DNA of 64,000 nucleotides from Candidatus Poribacteria bacterium. GTDB lineage: Bacteria > Poribacteria > WGA-4E > WGA-3G. The DNA lies in contig JAJDXV010000141.1 of NCBI GenBank assembly GCA_022823085.1, forward strand, positions 1 through 64,000, written 5' to 3'. A program made the translations under genes and the position numbers. Shown one piece after another: positions 33,476-42,663 of this stretch (the first letter of the stretch is position 1; each line of letters opens with the position of its first letter). The notes beneath the pieces were generated by a model. The model did no database searches, was not told the origin of the DNA, and saw only the letters and a program-made list of their open reading frames with translations.

Positions 33476-34747
33476 ATGATTTTCATCGCATCCATCGCCG
33501 TGGCAATCAGAGCACTGCTTATAAACAAACTTCGTTCCTTACTGACGATGCTCGGCATTACAATCGGTATCGCAGCGGTGCTCGCAATGGTTGCTATCGG
33601 CGATGGGGCTAAAGAGATTATCCTTAAGGACCTCGAAAAAATAAGCGGGATTAACGTCTTCACAGTTCTACAGACCTCTTTCAAATGGGTCGCAGGTCGC
33701 CGGGTCCCAACTCGGAGCGGAGAATATCTTAACTATGGCGACGTGCTGGCAATCGAGCGGGAATGCCCATCTGTGCAGATTGTTGCCCCACGGATCCCAG
33801 AGTGGTCGCGGGTGCTGATACAAGCCCCAGATGGCACAAACATCCGTGCTGGCTATAACGGTGTAGATGAAGATTACGCCATAGCATTGGCATGGGACTT
33901 AGCAAGGGGACGGTTTATCTCTGAGGAAGACGTTAAAAATTCGACCAGCGTCGCTGTGCTCGGCGCGAATGTCGCGACGGCGTTATTCGGTGAAGTGTCT
34001 CCACTCGGAAAAGAGATCAAGATTGTCCGGCGTTCAACGAGTGGAATAAAAGAACGCCTCACTGTTATCGGCACCTTGGTGCCGCGTGGACGGAGTCTCG
34101 AATTCGGGTTCAGTTTCGACGATCTCGTTTTTATGCCGCTTACCACTGTGCAGCAACGTTTCACAGGCAACGACCGAATCCCGCAAATTGCTGTTCATGT
34201 ACACACCGTAGAAGATATGCCTCAAGCGATTGCGGAGGTTACAGCCGTTATTAGGAAACGGCACCGAAATCGAGACGACTTCTTTGGAACTTTCGACGTA
34301 CGCTTAGGCCTGGCACGCCTCATGAAGATCAGCACACTCATAAAGACAGCATTAGGCGGTATCGCCGGTTTTTCACTCCTTGTCGGTGGGATCGGCATTA
34401 TGAACATGATGCTGGTTGCTGTCGGAGAGCGGACCCGAGAAATCGGACTCCGAAACGCCTGTGGTGCGAAGCGGGCAGATATCCTATTACAGTTCTTAAG
34501 CGAATCTATTCTCTTGTGTAGCATCGGTGGTATACTCGGTATCGGTCTCGGTGTTTTCGCAAGCAAAGGGATGGCACATATCGCAGTGCGTATCGTGAAA
34601 ATTGTCCCTGAATGGCCCGCAGTTCTCTCCGTCCAATGGGCATTGATATCCGTCTTTTTTTCTATGCTACTTGGTGTCGGTTTCGGGTTGTATCCCGCCA
34701 TAAAAGCCATGCGGTTGTCACCAATTGAGGCTTTGCGGACTGAATGA
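33476..34747 (+). CDS. MacB/FtsX-type ABC transporter permease
   Basis: 423 residues. N-terminal helix (NKLRSLLTMLGITIGIAAVLAMVAIGDG), a long periplasmic MacB-type core, then three C-terminal helices with GGIGIMNMMLVAVGERTREIGLRNACGAKRADI, the family hallmark, and IKAMRLSPIEALRTE. Usually works with an ATPase and a membrane-fusion protein; neither adjoins here. Co-transcribed with the sigma-beta-clamp gene (8-nt gap). Confidence 0.85.
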   Translation: MIFIASIAVAIRALLINKLRSLLTMLGITIGIAAVLAMVAIGDGAKEIILKDLEKISGINVFTVLQTSFKWVAGRRVPTRSGEYLNYGDVLAIERECPSVQIVAPRIPEWSRVLIQAPDGTNIRAGYNGVDEDYAIALAWDLARGRFISEEDVKNSTSVAVLGANVATALFGEVSPLGKEIKIVRRSTSGIKERLTVIGTLVPRGRSLEFGFSFDDLVFMPLTTVQQRFTGNDRIPQIAVHVHTVEDMPQAIAEVTAVIRKRHRNRDDFFGTFDVRLGLARLMKISTLIKTALGGIAGFSLLVGGIGIMNMMLVAVGERTREIGLRNACGAKRADILLQFLSESILLCSIGGILGIGLGVFASKGMAHIAVRIVKIVPEWPAVLSVQWALISVFFSMLLGVGFGLYPAIKAMRLSPIEALRTE

Positions 34748-34782
34748 GAACATATTTTTACCCCCACCTAATTTCCTTCCGA

Positions 34783-34814
34783 AATTATGCACCTCTTTTT
34801 AAATAACTCGCGTC
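34783..34814 (+). promoter_or_regulatory. ECF-type promoter, copy 3
   Basis: AATTATGCACC, 14 bp, TCGCGTC, about 42 nt before the GTG start of the next ECF gene. Confidence 0.7.
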
Positions 34815-34855
34815 TTTAATTATAAGTGAACAAAAATGCATGCTGGAGTTTTTTG

Positions 34856-36157
34856 GTGAAAAACGAAGATGTTGCATTGATACAACGTATCCTTGTAGGC
34901 GATGAAACTGCTTTTGAAAGTTTGATCAGAAAGTATAAGCAGCAGGTTCACGCGCAGGCGTTGCGGCAAATTGATGATTTTCAGATCGCTGAAGATATTG
35001 TGCAGGAAACTTTTCTGCAAGTCTATCAGAAACTGGACACGTTGGAAGACCCGAAACTCTTTCTAAAGTGGCTTTACGTGATTGTGAACCGGCGCTGTAT
35101 CGCATGGCTCCGCAAAAATCGACTACAGACCCAACCGTTGGAAGAAACCGACATATCAGAAATAGAGACAGAGGCGTACTCCCGATATATCGCTGAAGAA
35201 CATGCGAGAACAACTGCTGAGGCGCAACGCGACCTCGTCCAAAAATTGCTGGCGAAGTTGAAGGAGAGCGATCGTGAAGTTATCACGCTCCACTATTTTG
35301 AAGAGATGACATCTTCAGAGATAGGGACGTTCTTAGGTGTCTCTGAAAATACGGTTAAGAGCCGCCTTCAACGGGCAAGGCAGCGATTAAAGAAGTACGA
35401 ATCTATGATTCAAGAGGCGTTAGATATTACAATCGAGGAGGGACACCGTTCCCAACACCAGTTGAAAGGAGAAGTCAACATGACAAAAGAAGTGAGAGAT
35501 GAAGCCAAAGGTGAAGTGAGGTTGGAAGAAGAGCAGCAACACTTGATCGCAGCACTGGCTTCAGATGCTGTGCAAGAAATGATCGCGTCCGCTGTGCAAG
35601 AAATGGTTTCAGATGCTGTGCAAAAAACGCTTTCGTCAATGCAAGCGGCACTTCAGGTTCCCGCAGGGAAATCGGACACTTTGCACCCGGATGACATACG
35701 ACTTCATGAACCCCAAAAAGGTGAAGCACTTCAAACGTTATATCAACTCCCAGAGGGTGCTGAAAGGCCGATCTCGTGGGGGTATGTGGGTGGGTATCGG
35801 ACATCACCGGGGAAGACATCAGGCCGCATCGCATTTTGGTCGGATAGCATTGATAACTTTCTATCGAAAGCACCGGATGCCGACATCGTGAATCTTGCAA
35901 GTCTCTTCACAAACCCTACCGTTGTGGCTGTTTTAAGACAGTTAGTAGAAGGAAAAAAGTCGGTAGAGGATTTGGTAGAAGGGTGTGATTTTTCAGAAAA
36001 TGAGGTAGAAAAAGCTGTAGCGTCGTTAATGGAAGCGACGTTAGTCGCTCGCACGGAAGATAATCGCATTGAACCGAAAAACGATGCCGTTTCCTTTTTC
36101 CTAAACTTCGTGAGTATGACGACTGTTCACCTTGGACATATCAGACCTGAGAATTAA
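34856..36157 (+). CDS. ECF sigma factor fused to a coiled-coil/winged-helix protein (A)
   Basis: 433 residues from GTG 34856, chosen because CTGGAG sits as in the paralogues; the listed start at 34826 is too early. Sigma regions 2 and 4 fill residues 1-190 (IAEDIVQETFLQVYQKL, TVKSRLQRARQRLK). At residue 209 (ATG 35480, with AAAGGAGAAG before it) a second protein begins: a long helix with VQEMIASAVQEMVSDAVQ repeats, a central part (SDSIDNFLSKAPDADIVNLA) and an ArsR-like winged helix (FTNPTVVAVLRQLVEGKKSVEDLVEGC). The C-terminal half is paralogous to that of the next gene. Probably transcriptional regulators made as a fusion or separately. Confidence 0.8.
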   Translation: MKNEDVALIQRILVGDETAFESLIRKYKQQVHAQALRQIDDFQIAEDIVQETFLQVYQKLDTLEDPKLFLKWLYVIVNRRCIAWLRKNRLQTQPLEETDISEIETEAYSRYIAEEHARTTAEAQRDLVQKLLAKLKESDREVITLHYFEEMTSSEIGTFLGVSENTVKSRLQRARQRLKKYESMIQEALDITIEEGHRSQHQLKGEVNMTKEVRDEAKGEVRLEEEQQHLIAALASDAVQEMIASAVQEMVSDAVQKTLSSMQAALQVPAGKSDTLHPDDIRLHEPQKGEALQTLYQLPEGAERPISWGYVGGYRTSPGKTSGRIAFWSDSIDNFLSKAPDADIVNLASLFTNPTVVAVLRQLVEGKKSVEDLVEGCDFSENEVEKAVASLMEATLVARTEDNRIEPKNDAVSFFLNFVSMTTVHLGHIRPEN

Positions 36158-36282
36158 ACTCGGTTTTCATTGGCGAGGGTTTAGAGGAACCGGAGCTCGG
36201 TTTTTCTAACCCTCGCTATTGCAATACCATGCTTGAGGCAACCCTCCCGACAAATATTTTCCTTTTAAATCCATTTTTTGAA

Positions 36283-36313
36283 AATTATGCACCCTTTTCT
36301 CTCTGTTCGCGTC
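36283..36313 (+). promoter_or_regulatory. ECF-type promoter, copy 4
   Basis: AATTATGCACC, 13 bp, TCGCGTC, followed by ATTATATAG; about 118 nt before the next ECF gene. Confidence 0.65.
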
Positions 36314-36430
36314 ATTATATAGTAACATGAACGGATAGCATGTCGTTTCGCGCTTTGTAAGTGCATTTATCCGAAAAATATGTAATCGTATCGGTCCAGC
36401 GAATGTAAATAGCCTTTCTGGAGATGGTAG

Positions 36431-37618
36431 ATGAGAAATGACGATGTTGCGTTGATCCAGCGTATCCTCATAGGTGATGAGACCGCTTTTGAAAGTTTGG
36501 TCAGAAAGTACCAGAAGCAGGTTCACGCGCTCGCCTTTCGGAAAGTAGGAGATTTTCAGACTGCTGAAGATATTACACAGGAGGCTTTCCTACAAGTCCA
36601 TCAGAAACTCACAACGCTAAACGATCCAGCAAAGTTTTTGGGGTGGCTCTATGCGATTGTGAACCATCTGTGTATCGCATGGTACAGAAAGAACCGGTTA
36701 CAAGCCGAGTCGCTACAAGATATCCATATCTCAGAGGTAGAAACAGATGCGTATTCTCGGTATATCGCGACGGAGCACGCGAAAACAACTGCTGCAGCGC
36801 AACAGGATTTGGTCAAAAAACTCCTTACGAAGCTGAAAGCGAGCGACCGAGAGGTTATCACGCTCCACTATTTTGAAGAGATGACCTCTTCAGAAATAGG
36901 CGAGCTTTTAGGCGTATCCGAAAACACGATTAAGAGCCGTCTCCACCGTGCGCGACAGCGACTAAAAAATTACGAATCCATGATTCAAGAAGCATTGGAC
37001 ATCACGGCTGAACGGAAACACCGTTCCCAACACCAATTGAAAGGAGAAACTAACATGGCAGACGAAGTGAGAAATCAATCCGAGGTAGACGGAAAACTTG
37101 AAGAGATGCAACGTCAGATCACGGATCTGCAAGAGCAAATCAAGGATCTCGCCACCCAATCGGATGCTTCTATTGATTCAGGTAAAAGAGAAGCACTTAA
37201 TGCATTATTCCGACTCCCTCATGATGCGAAAGATGCGATCACGTGGTGTTATGCGGGTGCCTATCGTGCCGCCTCTGGACATAGGTCAAGGCGCGGCTCA
37301 ATCTGGTCGGATAGTATTGAGAATTTCATATCAAGGGCACCGGATGCTGAGATCGTGAAACTTGCGAAATTTTTCACAAACCCTATTATAGTTGCTGTCT
37401 TAAGACAGTTAGTGGAAGGCAAGAAGTCAGTTGCAGATTTGGCAGACGGCTGTGGTATCTCTGAAAGTGAAATGGAGAGAACCGTGGCGTTGTTAATAGA
37501 CGGATCGTTAGTGGATCGGACAAAAGAGGGTCTCATTGAACCTAAAAACGATGCCGTTTTTTATTTTTTGAACTTCGTGGGTATGACAAGGGTCTATCTG
37601 AACCCGAAAGACCACTAA
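36431..37618 (+). CDS. ECF sigma factor fused to a coiled-coil/winged-helix protein (B)
   Basis: 395 residues. Sigma regions 2 and 4 as in its paralogues (TAEDITQEAFLQVHQKL, ASDREVITLHYFEEMTSSEI). Met209 (ATG 37055, preceded by AAAGGAGAAA) starts a protein with a coiled coil (LEEMQRQITDLQEQIKDLA), WSDSIENFISRAPDAEIVKLA and a winged helix (FFTNPIIVAVLRQLVEGKKSVADLADGC). As in the two paralogues, the sigma module is exactly 208 codons. Its own ECF-type promoter lies upstream. Confidence 0.8.
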   Translation: MRNDDVALIQRILIGDETAFESLVRKYQKQVHALAFRKVGDFQTAEDITQEAFLQVHQKLTTLNDPAKFLGWLYAIVNHLCIAWYRKNRLQAESLQDIHISEVETDAYSRYIATEHAKTTAAAQQDLVKKLLTKLKASDREVITLHYFEEMTSSEIGELLGVSENTIKSRLHRARQRLKNYESMIQEALDITAERKHRSQHQLKGETNMADEVRNQSEVDGKLEEMQRQITDLQEQIKDLATQSDASIDSGKREALNALFRLPHDAKDAITWCYAGAYRAASGHRSRRGSIWSDSIENFISRAPDAEIVKLAKFFTNPIIVAVLRQLVEGKKSVADLADGCGISESEMERTVALLIDGSLVDRTKEGLIEPKNDAVFYFLNFVGMTRVYLNPKDH

Positions 37619-37702
37619 TTTTGGTACTGTCCCTCGTAAGCGTGCCTTGCAAGCGCGCCTCCTAAATCTCGCGTGCGTGTTTATTTGGCCAATCTTTAAG
37701 TC

Positions 37703-37731
37703 TTGGACAAAAATGCGCAATGGTTTATAAT
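37703..37731 (+). promoter_or_regulatory. Likely sigma70 promoter of the ABC-2 permease genes
   Basis: TTGGAC (37703-37708), 17 bp, TATAAT (37726-37731), about 200 nt before the first permease gene. The intervening leader holds no ORF. Confidence 0.5.
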
Positions 37732-37932
37732 TATCCCGAACGAATGACACTTATCTAAACCGACACAAAGGTTTTTTAACTATTAAGTTTTTGTGCATCG
37801 TTCCACTACGTTCCGCGATGATTTCTGATTCGGTATTGCCAAATAGCGAGCAGTCGCAACGAAGGCGCGACGGACAACAGAAAACGACGTATTGACCGCG
37901 AGAAACCTGATTGAACCGCAAGGAATATTTAA

Positions 37933-39441
37933 ATGTTTTGGGTGCTACTGCGGCGCGAGATTCTCGGCCATTTGATAACATTTCGTTTCGCTATTACAGT
38001 GATTACCTGCTTGCTACTCGTTGCTACAACCCTGTTCATCAGAATTAACGATTATGAACAGCGGTTAGCGGGTTACAACGCCGCCAGAGATGTGCACCGT
38101 GATGAACTTTTAGCCACCCGAACCTATTCCTTTTTAATGCCAAAGATCGATCGACCGCCGAATCCATTAAGCATCTTTAATGCCGGTATGGACAGCCGGA
38201 TCGGCAATACGCTGCGAACCTATTATACACATGTCCCTGTCCTCTGGGATGCACATTCCCACAGTTCCGGCAATCTTTTTATCGATCATTTCTACCGCAT
38301 TGACCTCGTTTTCGTTTTTCAGTTCGTGCTTTCATTACTGGCACTGCTGTTTGCCTACGATGCGATTGCAGGTGAACGTGAAAGCGGGACAATGCGCCTG
38401 ACCCTGAGCCATCCGGTTCGACGGGGAAGCATCTTGGGTGCGAAGTACGTCGCCGCGATGACCTGTTTAATCTTGCCCCTCATCATCAGTTTTATCATCG
38501 CTTTGATTTGGATCATCTCAACGGGTTCAATCGTTTTGAGTGGAAATGATTTTCTGCGAATTGCAGGCATCCTACTAACCTCTATTATCTATCTCTCCGC
38601 TATCTACTTGATAGGATTGCTTATCTCTGCTTGGGCGCATCGCACCGCCACGGCACTTATGCTTTCTCTATTTATTTGGGTGGTCCTGGTGCTGGTTTAT
38701 CCTTCTTTTAGCGTGTCCATGGTTGATCAATTGACGAACCCAGTAGGCAGCAGGATATATTCCAGTGAGAAGGCAATCCAGCAAATCCTACAGACAGTCG
38801 AGGACGAGGGGCAGAAATATCTTATGAACGATGGGTTTGAGGGAGAGAGTGAGCACTTTAACGTGCGAGGGAATCGGAACGGTTTACATGTCGGTCTAAG
38901 TCATGGAAGTACAGCGGCACACATAAAATTCAGAGCTTATGATTGGCGCGCCATTCACCCAGAATCTGAGAAACGCATTCCTCTTGTTATCCGATACCAT
39001 CAATTCTTGACCCCGTTAAAGTTTCAGGCAGCGGAAAAAATCGGGCTGGAGCGTTTGCCAGCATTAGAGCAAACTCGGTTTAGGAGAGCCAAAATCGCTC
39101 GAAACCTGCTTAGACTCTCACCGGCAGCGATGTATAATATTGCAACACAAGCATGGACGGGGACCGACCTCTATGGGGTCGAGGATTTTTTTGAGGCAGC
39201 ACGCCAATATCGACGGACACTGGTTAATTATTTTTACGACGAAGATGCCTTTTCAAGTAGGCAGTGGTTTGCCAGTGATAAGGGCGTAATTGATGTAGAC
39301 GATCTGCCAAGATTTGTGTACCAACGTGCTGACCTTCGGACAAACACTTCACGGGCACTCCCGGATCTGCAGATACTACTGTTGCTCAACGTTGCGTTAT
39401 TTTTGGTGACCTTCGCAATCTTCGTCAGACAAGAAATCTAA
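37933..39441 (+). CDS. ABC-2 type transporter permease with large exported loop (1)
   Basis: 502 residues. First helix ITFRFAITVITCLLLVATTLFI, then about 110 exported residues, then helices at VFVFQFVLSLLALLF, YVAAMTCLILPLIISFIIALIWI, IAGILLTSIIYLSAIYLIGLLIS and ALMLSLFIWVVLVLVY. A second large exported loop and a final helix (LQILLLLNVALFLVTFAIFV) follow. ERESGTMRLTLSHPVRRGSILGAKY is the ABC-2 coupling region. It pairs with the next gene; no ATPase is nearby. Confidence 0.8.
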   Translation: MFWVLLRREILGHLITFRFAITVITCLLLVATTLFIRINDYEQRLAGYNAARDVHRDELLATRTYSFLMPKIDRPPNPLSIFNAGMDSRIGNTLRTYYTHVPVLWDAHSHSSGNLFIDHFYRIDLVFVFQFVLSLLALLFAYDAIAGERESGTMRLTLSHPVRRGSILGAKYVAAMTCLILPLIISFIIALIWIISTGSIVLSGNDFLRIAGILLTSIIYLSAIYLIGLLISAWAHRTATALMLSLFIWVVLVLVYPSFSVSMVDQLTNPVGSRIYSSEKAIQQILQTVEDEGQKYLMNDGFEGESEHFNVRGNRNGLHVGLSHGSTAAHIKFRAYDWRAIHPESEKRIPLVIRYHQFLTPLKFQAAEKIGLERLPALEQTRFRRAKIARNLLRLSPAAMYNIATQAWTGTDLYGVEDFFEAARQYRRTLVNYFYDEDAFSSRQWFASDKGVIDVDDLPRFVYQRADLRTNTSRALPDLQILLLLNVALFLVTFAIFVRQEI

Positions 39442-39442
39442 C

Positions 39443-39511
39443 TGTAGGTTGGGTTGAACGGAACCGAAAAGAGGCACCAAATCTCGAAAAGGTACAAGTG
39501 AAACCCAACAC
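39443..39511. repeat. GTTGGGTT...AACCCAAC dispersed repeat
   Basis: TGTAGGTTGGGTTGAACGGA and GTGAAACCCAACA, inverted ends about 45 bp apart. Similar copies lie at 47613-47723 and further parts at 47736-47755. Confidence 0.5.
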
Positions 39512-39542
39512 TTCAAACACCGCCTTCTACTGAGGACACAGG

Positions 39543-41015
39543 ATGATTTTGCATATTGTCAAACGCGAACTTTATGACCACCTGAGCAGTCTCCGTTTCG
39601 CGCTGACAGCACTATTAATTTTGATATTGATGATTGTCAATGCTGTTACGTCTATCGGAGCGTACAAGCAGCGAATGAGCCAATACGGAAAACGGGTTCG
39701 TGGTTCATATAATCGGTTGAATACCCGATGTGATAATCTGTACGTTCTGGTCCAAAAGGGTCCGGGGGACCTTCATAAAAAACCGAGTTCTTTGGCTTTC
39801 TGCGCTGACGGAGGGGAAGACCTCCTATTTGGGCGTGTGAACGGCGGCAGTGCCAGTCGGACTCGGGACTGGAGGGATGAAGATGCCTCCTACGAGTTCA
39901 GAGAAATCTGGCGGTTAGCCTATCCACCTCATCTCGATATAATGTTCATTGCAGAGCAGATACCGAAAGAGAGAAGCATCATGCCAAAGTATATCAAAAT
40001 TGATTGGGGATTTGTGACAGCTGTCTTATTGAGTTTCATGGGTATCCTGTTTACGTTTGACGCAATCTCCGGTGAACAAGAGCGAGGCACACTACGACTG
40101 ATGCTGTCAAACAGTATTTCACGGAACACCGTGATTTGCGGCAAATTTCTCGGTGCATTTTTTAGTATCGCTATTCCGTTTTTGATTGGCGTGATCGTCA
40201 GTCTCTCGATTATCTACCTCTCTGAAGCCGTCCAATTTAACAGTAGCCATTGGATGAGATTGGGTGCCATCGTCTGTGTCGCGTTGATTTATACCTCAAT
40301 TTTTCTTTTCTTGGGTCTCCTCATTTCAAGCCGCTTTAAAGAGTCCTCAGTGAGTCTGGCAATTCTGTTATTGATCTGGACAGTTTGGGTGGTGCTGATG
40401 CCGAATGCGCTCGGTTCGCTTGGTAACCGTTTGCAGTCCCGTCCTACAGCCAAAGAATTCATGACTCAGGCTCGGGATTCGCGCGAAGATTTACAAACAC
40501 GCTATTTTGCTCGGATCAAAGAACCGCCGCGTCGAGAAATTCCAGCAACGATCGCGACAGCGTTAGGCGCAGAATACATCAATAAAGACGCAGAATTACG
40601 CGATCGCTTGCACGCAGGTTACCTTTCAGCGGAAATCCGTCAGATCCAAGCTGCCCGGTCGCTGACCCGTATTTCGCCAGCAGCTATTGTCCAATACGCT
40701 TTTGAAGGGCTTGCTGGCACCGGCTTGCCTCGCCATTTAGACTTCATCTCTCAAACCCGCCAATACGCAAAACAGTTTCGGCAGTTTCTCATTGACACGG
40801 ATCGCGCAGACCCGGCAAGCCCACACGCGGTCGGTATTCCCGAAGGCACATCCCAAAAACCGGTGAACTTTGACGCTGTCCCCAAATTTGAAGATCAACA
40901 TCGTTTTCGCGCGGATTTTAATGCCGCAATTATGGATATACTGCTGTTGGTTTTGTTTTTACTCGTGTTATTCGTCGGCACGCTCCTCTCCTTTCTGCGG
41001 ACGGAAATTGGGTAA
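39543..41015 (+). CDS. ABC-2 type transporter permease with large exported loop (2)
   Basis: 490 residues, paralogous to the preceding gene: FALTALLILILMIVNAVTSI, GEQERGTLRLMLSNSISRNTVICGKFLG, LAILLLIWTVWVVLMP and a closing helix ILLLVLFLLVLFVGTLL. Likely the second half of a heterodimeric permease. Between the two genes (39442-39542) sits a GTAGGTTGGGTTGA...AACCCAACA repeat. The ATPase partner is outside the window. Confidence 0.8.
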   Translation: MILHIVKRELYDHLSSLRFALTALLILILMIVNAVTSIGAYKQRMSQYGKRVRGSYNRLNTRCDNLYVLVQKGPGDLHKKPSSLAFCADGGEDLLFGRVNGGSASRTRDWRDEDASYEFREIWRLAYPPHLDIMFIAEQIPKERSIMPKYIKIDWGFVTAVLLSFMGILFTFDAISGEQERGTLRLMLSNSISRNTVICGKFLGAFFSIAIPFLIGVIVSLSIIYLSEAVQFNSSHWMRLGAIVCVALIYTSIFLFLGLLISSRFKESSVSLAILLLIWTVWVVLMPNALGSLGNRLQSRPTAKEFMTQARDSREDLQTRYFARIKEPPRREIPATIATALGAEYINKDAELRDRLHAGYLSAEIRQIQAARSLTRISPAAIVQYAFEGLAGTGLPRHLDFISQTRQYAKQFRQFLIDTDRADPASPHAVGIPEGTSQKPVNFDAVPKFEDQHRFRADFNAAIMDILLLVLFLLVLFVGTLLSFLRTEIG

Positions 41016-41029
41016 TCTGTGGAATTTAA

Positions 41030-41061
41030 AATTATGCACCCTTTTTCATCTAATTCGCGAC
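41030..41061 (+). promoter_or_regulatory. ECF-type promoter, copy 5 (orphan)
   Basis: AATTATGCACC, 14 bp, TCGCGAC (one change in the -10 part). It heads only the decayed sigma gene at 41307. Confidence 0.6.
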
Positions 41062-41306
41062 TATATATCGAAAAGCGAAAGAATCCATCAGATATTCTTC
41101 GCGTCTTTAAGTACGCCTCCCCTGAAACGCTCTATCCAGTCATTAAAACTCAAATTATCTGAAAACAATTGACAGCGCGCCTACAATACGGCAAAGTAAC
41201 GTCGATGTGCGTCAAGTATTCGGTCAGTGCATACAAGGTAATGTGTATGTACTTTCCACAAATTTTGCTATAATTCTACGTAACAAAACCTTTCTGGAGA
41301 TGTCAG

Positions 41307-41387
41307 ATGAGAACGGACGATGTTGTATTGATTGGTGAAGTCCGTCTCATCGAATCAGAAACGGAGCAAGGTGAACGTTCAAGTTAG
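41307..41387 (+). pseudogene. Decayed ECF sigma gene
   Basis: CTTTCTGGAGATGTCAG then ATG, reading MRTDDVVLIG, the exact opening of the ECF paralogues (MRNDDVALIQ). It then runs into unrelated codons (EVRLIESETEQGERSS) and stops. The leader and promoter survive; the rest was deleted. The flanks 41062-41306 and 41388-41603 hold no other gene. Confidence 0.7.
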
Positions 41388-41470
41388 TTTGATGCAGGAG
41401 GCTACCTGGGCGTGAATCTATGGTGGATTTTAGGAGGCGTGCGCAGTCATAAACTTTCTTTGGTTATGAT

Positions 41471-41499
41471 TTGACTTTGCCTGCTAAATTTGTTATCAT
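41471..41499 (+). promoter_or_regulatory. sigma70 promoter
   Basis: TTGACT (41471-41476), 17 bp, TATCAT (41494-41499), about 100 nt before the small gene at 41604. Confidence 0.55.
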
Positions 41500-41603
41500 T
41501 TTAATCCGATGACGACTCGGGTGATAAACAACTGGACTGCCAGTTTCATAGCCATCCGATCCTTATTATTCATTTAGCAAACAGAGAAAGGAATGACGCT
41601 ATT

Positions 41604-41813
41604 ATGGAAGGCTTAGCTTTAGGTTTAAGTTTAGGCACCAGTATAGGCATCAGTATAGGTCTATTAGGAAGCGCAAGCGAGCGTAAGAAAATTCAGAAGC
41701 AACTACGCAAGGCAATAGCGGACAATGAGGTTTCTATTCGCGATAAGAATGGAGAACCGTTGACGATTGAGGCACTTTTCGCAAGCCTTAATAAAAACTA
41801 TAAGAAGGTCTGA
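41604..41813 (+). CDS. Small glycine-zipper membrane protein
   Basis: 69 residues. A glycine/serine-spaced hydrophobic segment (LALGLSLGTSIGISIGLLGSA) followed by a basic helix (ERKKIQKQLRKAIADNE) and IRDKNGEPLTIEALFASL. AAAGGAA precedes the ATG. Not recognised. It ends 16 nt before the dioxygenase gene, so the two are probably co-transcribed. Confidence 0.55.
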   Translation: MEGLALGLSLGTSIGISIGLLGSASERKKIQKQLRKAIADNEVSIRDKNGEPLTIEALFASLNKNYKKV

Positions 41814-41829
41814 CATCAAAGGAAAAGCA

Positions 41830-42663
41830 ATGGCAATATTAACACAAGCACATCATGACCATTTCGATGAATACGGCTACATGGTCATTGAGGATGCCGT
41901 TCCGATCGAACTTTGTGAGGCGGTTGTTGACGCGATTTTTGATTACTTGGAGATGGATCCTTCAAATCCGAATGACTGGTATCGCGCGCCGCATAAACCC
42001 GGCGCAGGCATGGTAGAGATGTATTTCCATCAAGCGATGTGGAACGTCTATCAACATCCCCCCATCCATCAGATTTATAGTGAAGTCTACGGTACCGAAC
42101 GAATTTGGGTTCATATTGATAGGGTCAACATGAAACCGCCGAAACATCCCGACCATCCTGAGTGGGATCACAAGGGGATGTATCATTGGGATGCAGACAC
42201 CTCAAAACTGCCGGTTCGGTTTAGCACACAAGGCGTTCTGTTTCTCAGAGACACCGCCGACAACCAGGGGTCTTTCGTTTGTTGGCCCGGGGCGCATAAA
42301 TCCCTGATTGATGAAGAAAACCCGTGGGTCCCAGAACTTACACCCGAAATATACAGGGAAAAATTCATACAGGTACCGGCGAAAGCGGGTTCCCTGCTGA
42401 TTTGGCATGTGGCACTTCCGCATGGCAATGGTCGCAACACGTCCGATAAGCCGCGGTTGGCACAATACATGAACTATTATCGTATGCCGACCCCGATGAA
42501 CGAAGAGCGGCGGCAAGAACGGATCACATTGTGGCAGGAGCGCAGAGCATTAGGACGTGGCCCCTATCCGGGGGATCCGAGGGGATGGGAAGCGAAAAAC
42601 TATGGATCGCCGGAACTCACGCCTCTGGGACGCAAACTGTTGGGCCTTGATTTGTGGGATTAA
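41830..42663 (+). CDS. Phytanoyl-CoA dioxygenase family protein
   Basis: 277 residues from ATG 41830 (MAILTQAHHDHFDEYGYMVIED) behind AAAGGAAAAGC; the listed earlier start overlaps the small gene. Fe(II)/2-oxoglutarate fold: HWDAD supplies the His and Asp iron ligands, LPHGNGRNTS the distal His, and the following KPRLAQYMNYYR the 2-oxoglutarate Arg. Substrate unknown; this family is greatly expanded in Poribacteria-like genomes. Its stop overlaps the opposing LamG gene stop by 4 nt. Confidence 0.85.
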   Translation: MAILTQAHHDHFDEYGYMVIEDAVPIELCEAVVDAIFDYLEMDPSNPNDWYRAPHKPGAGMVEMYFHQAMWNVYQHPPIHQIYSEVYGTERIWVHIDRVNMKPPKHPDHPEWDHKGMYHWDADTSKLPVRFSTQGVLFLRDTADNQGSFVCWPGAHKSLIDEENPWVPELTPEIYREKFIQVPAKAGSLLIWHVALPHGNGRNTSDKPRLAQYMNYYRMPTPMNEERRQERITLWQERRALGRGPYPGDPRGWEAKNYGSPELTPLGRKLLGLDLWD

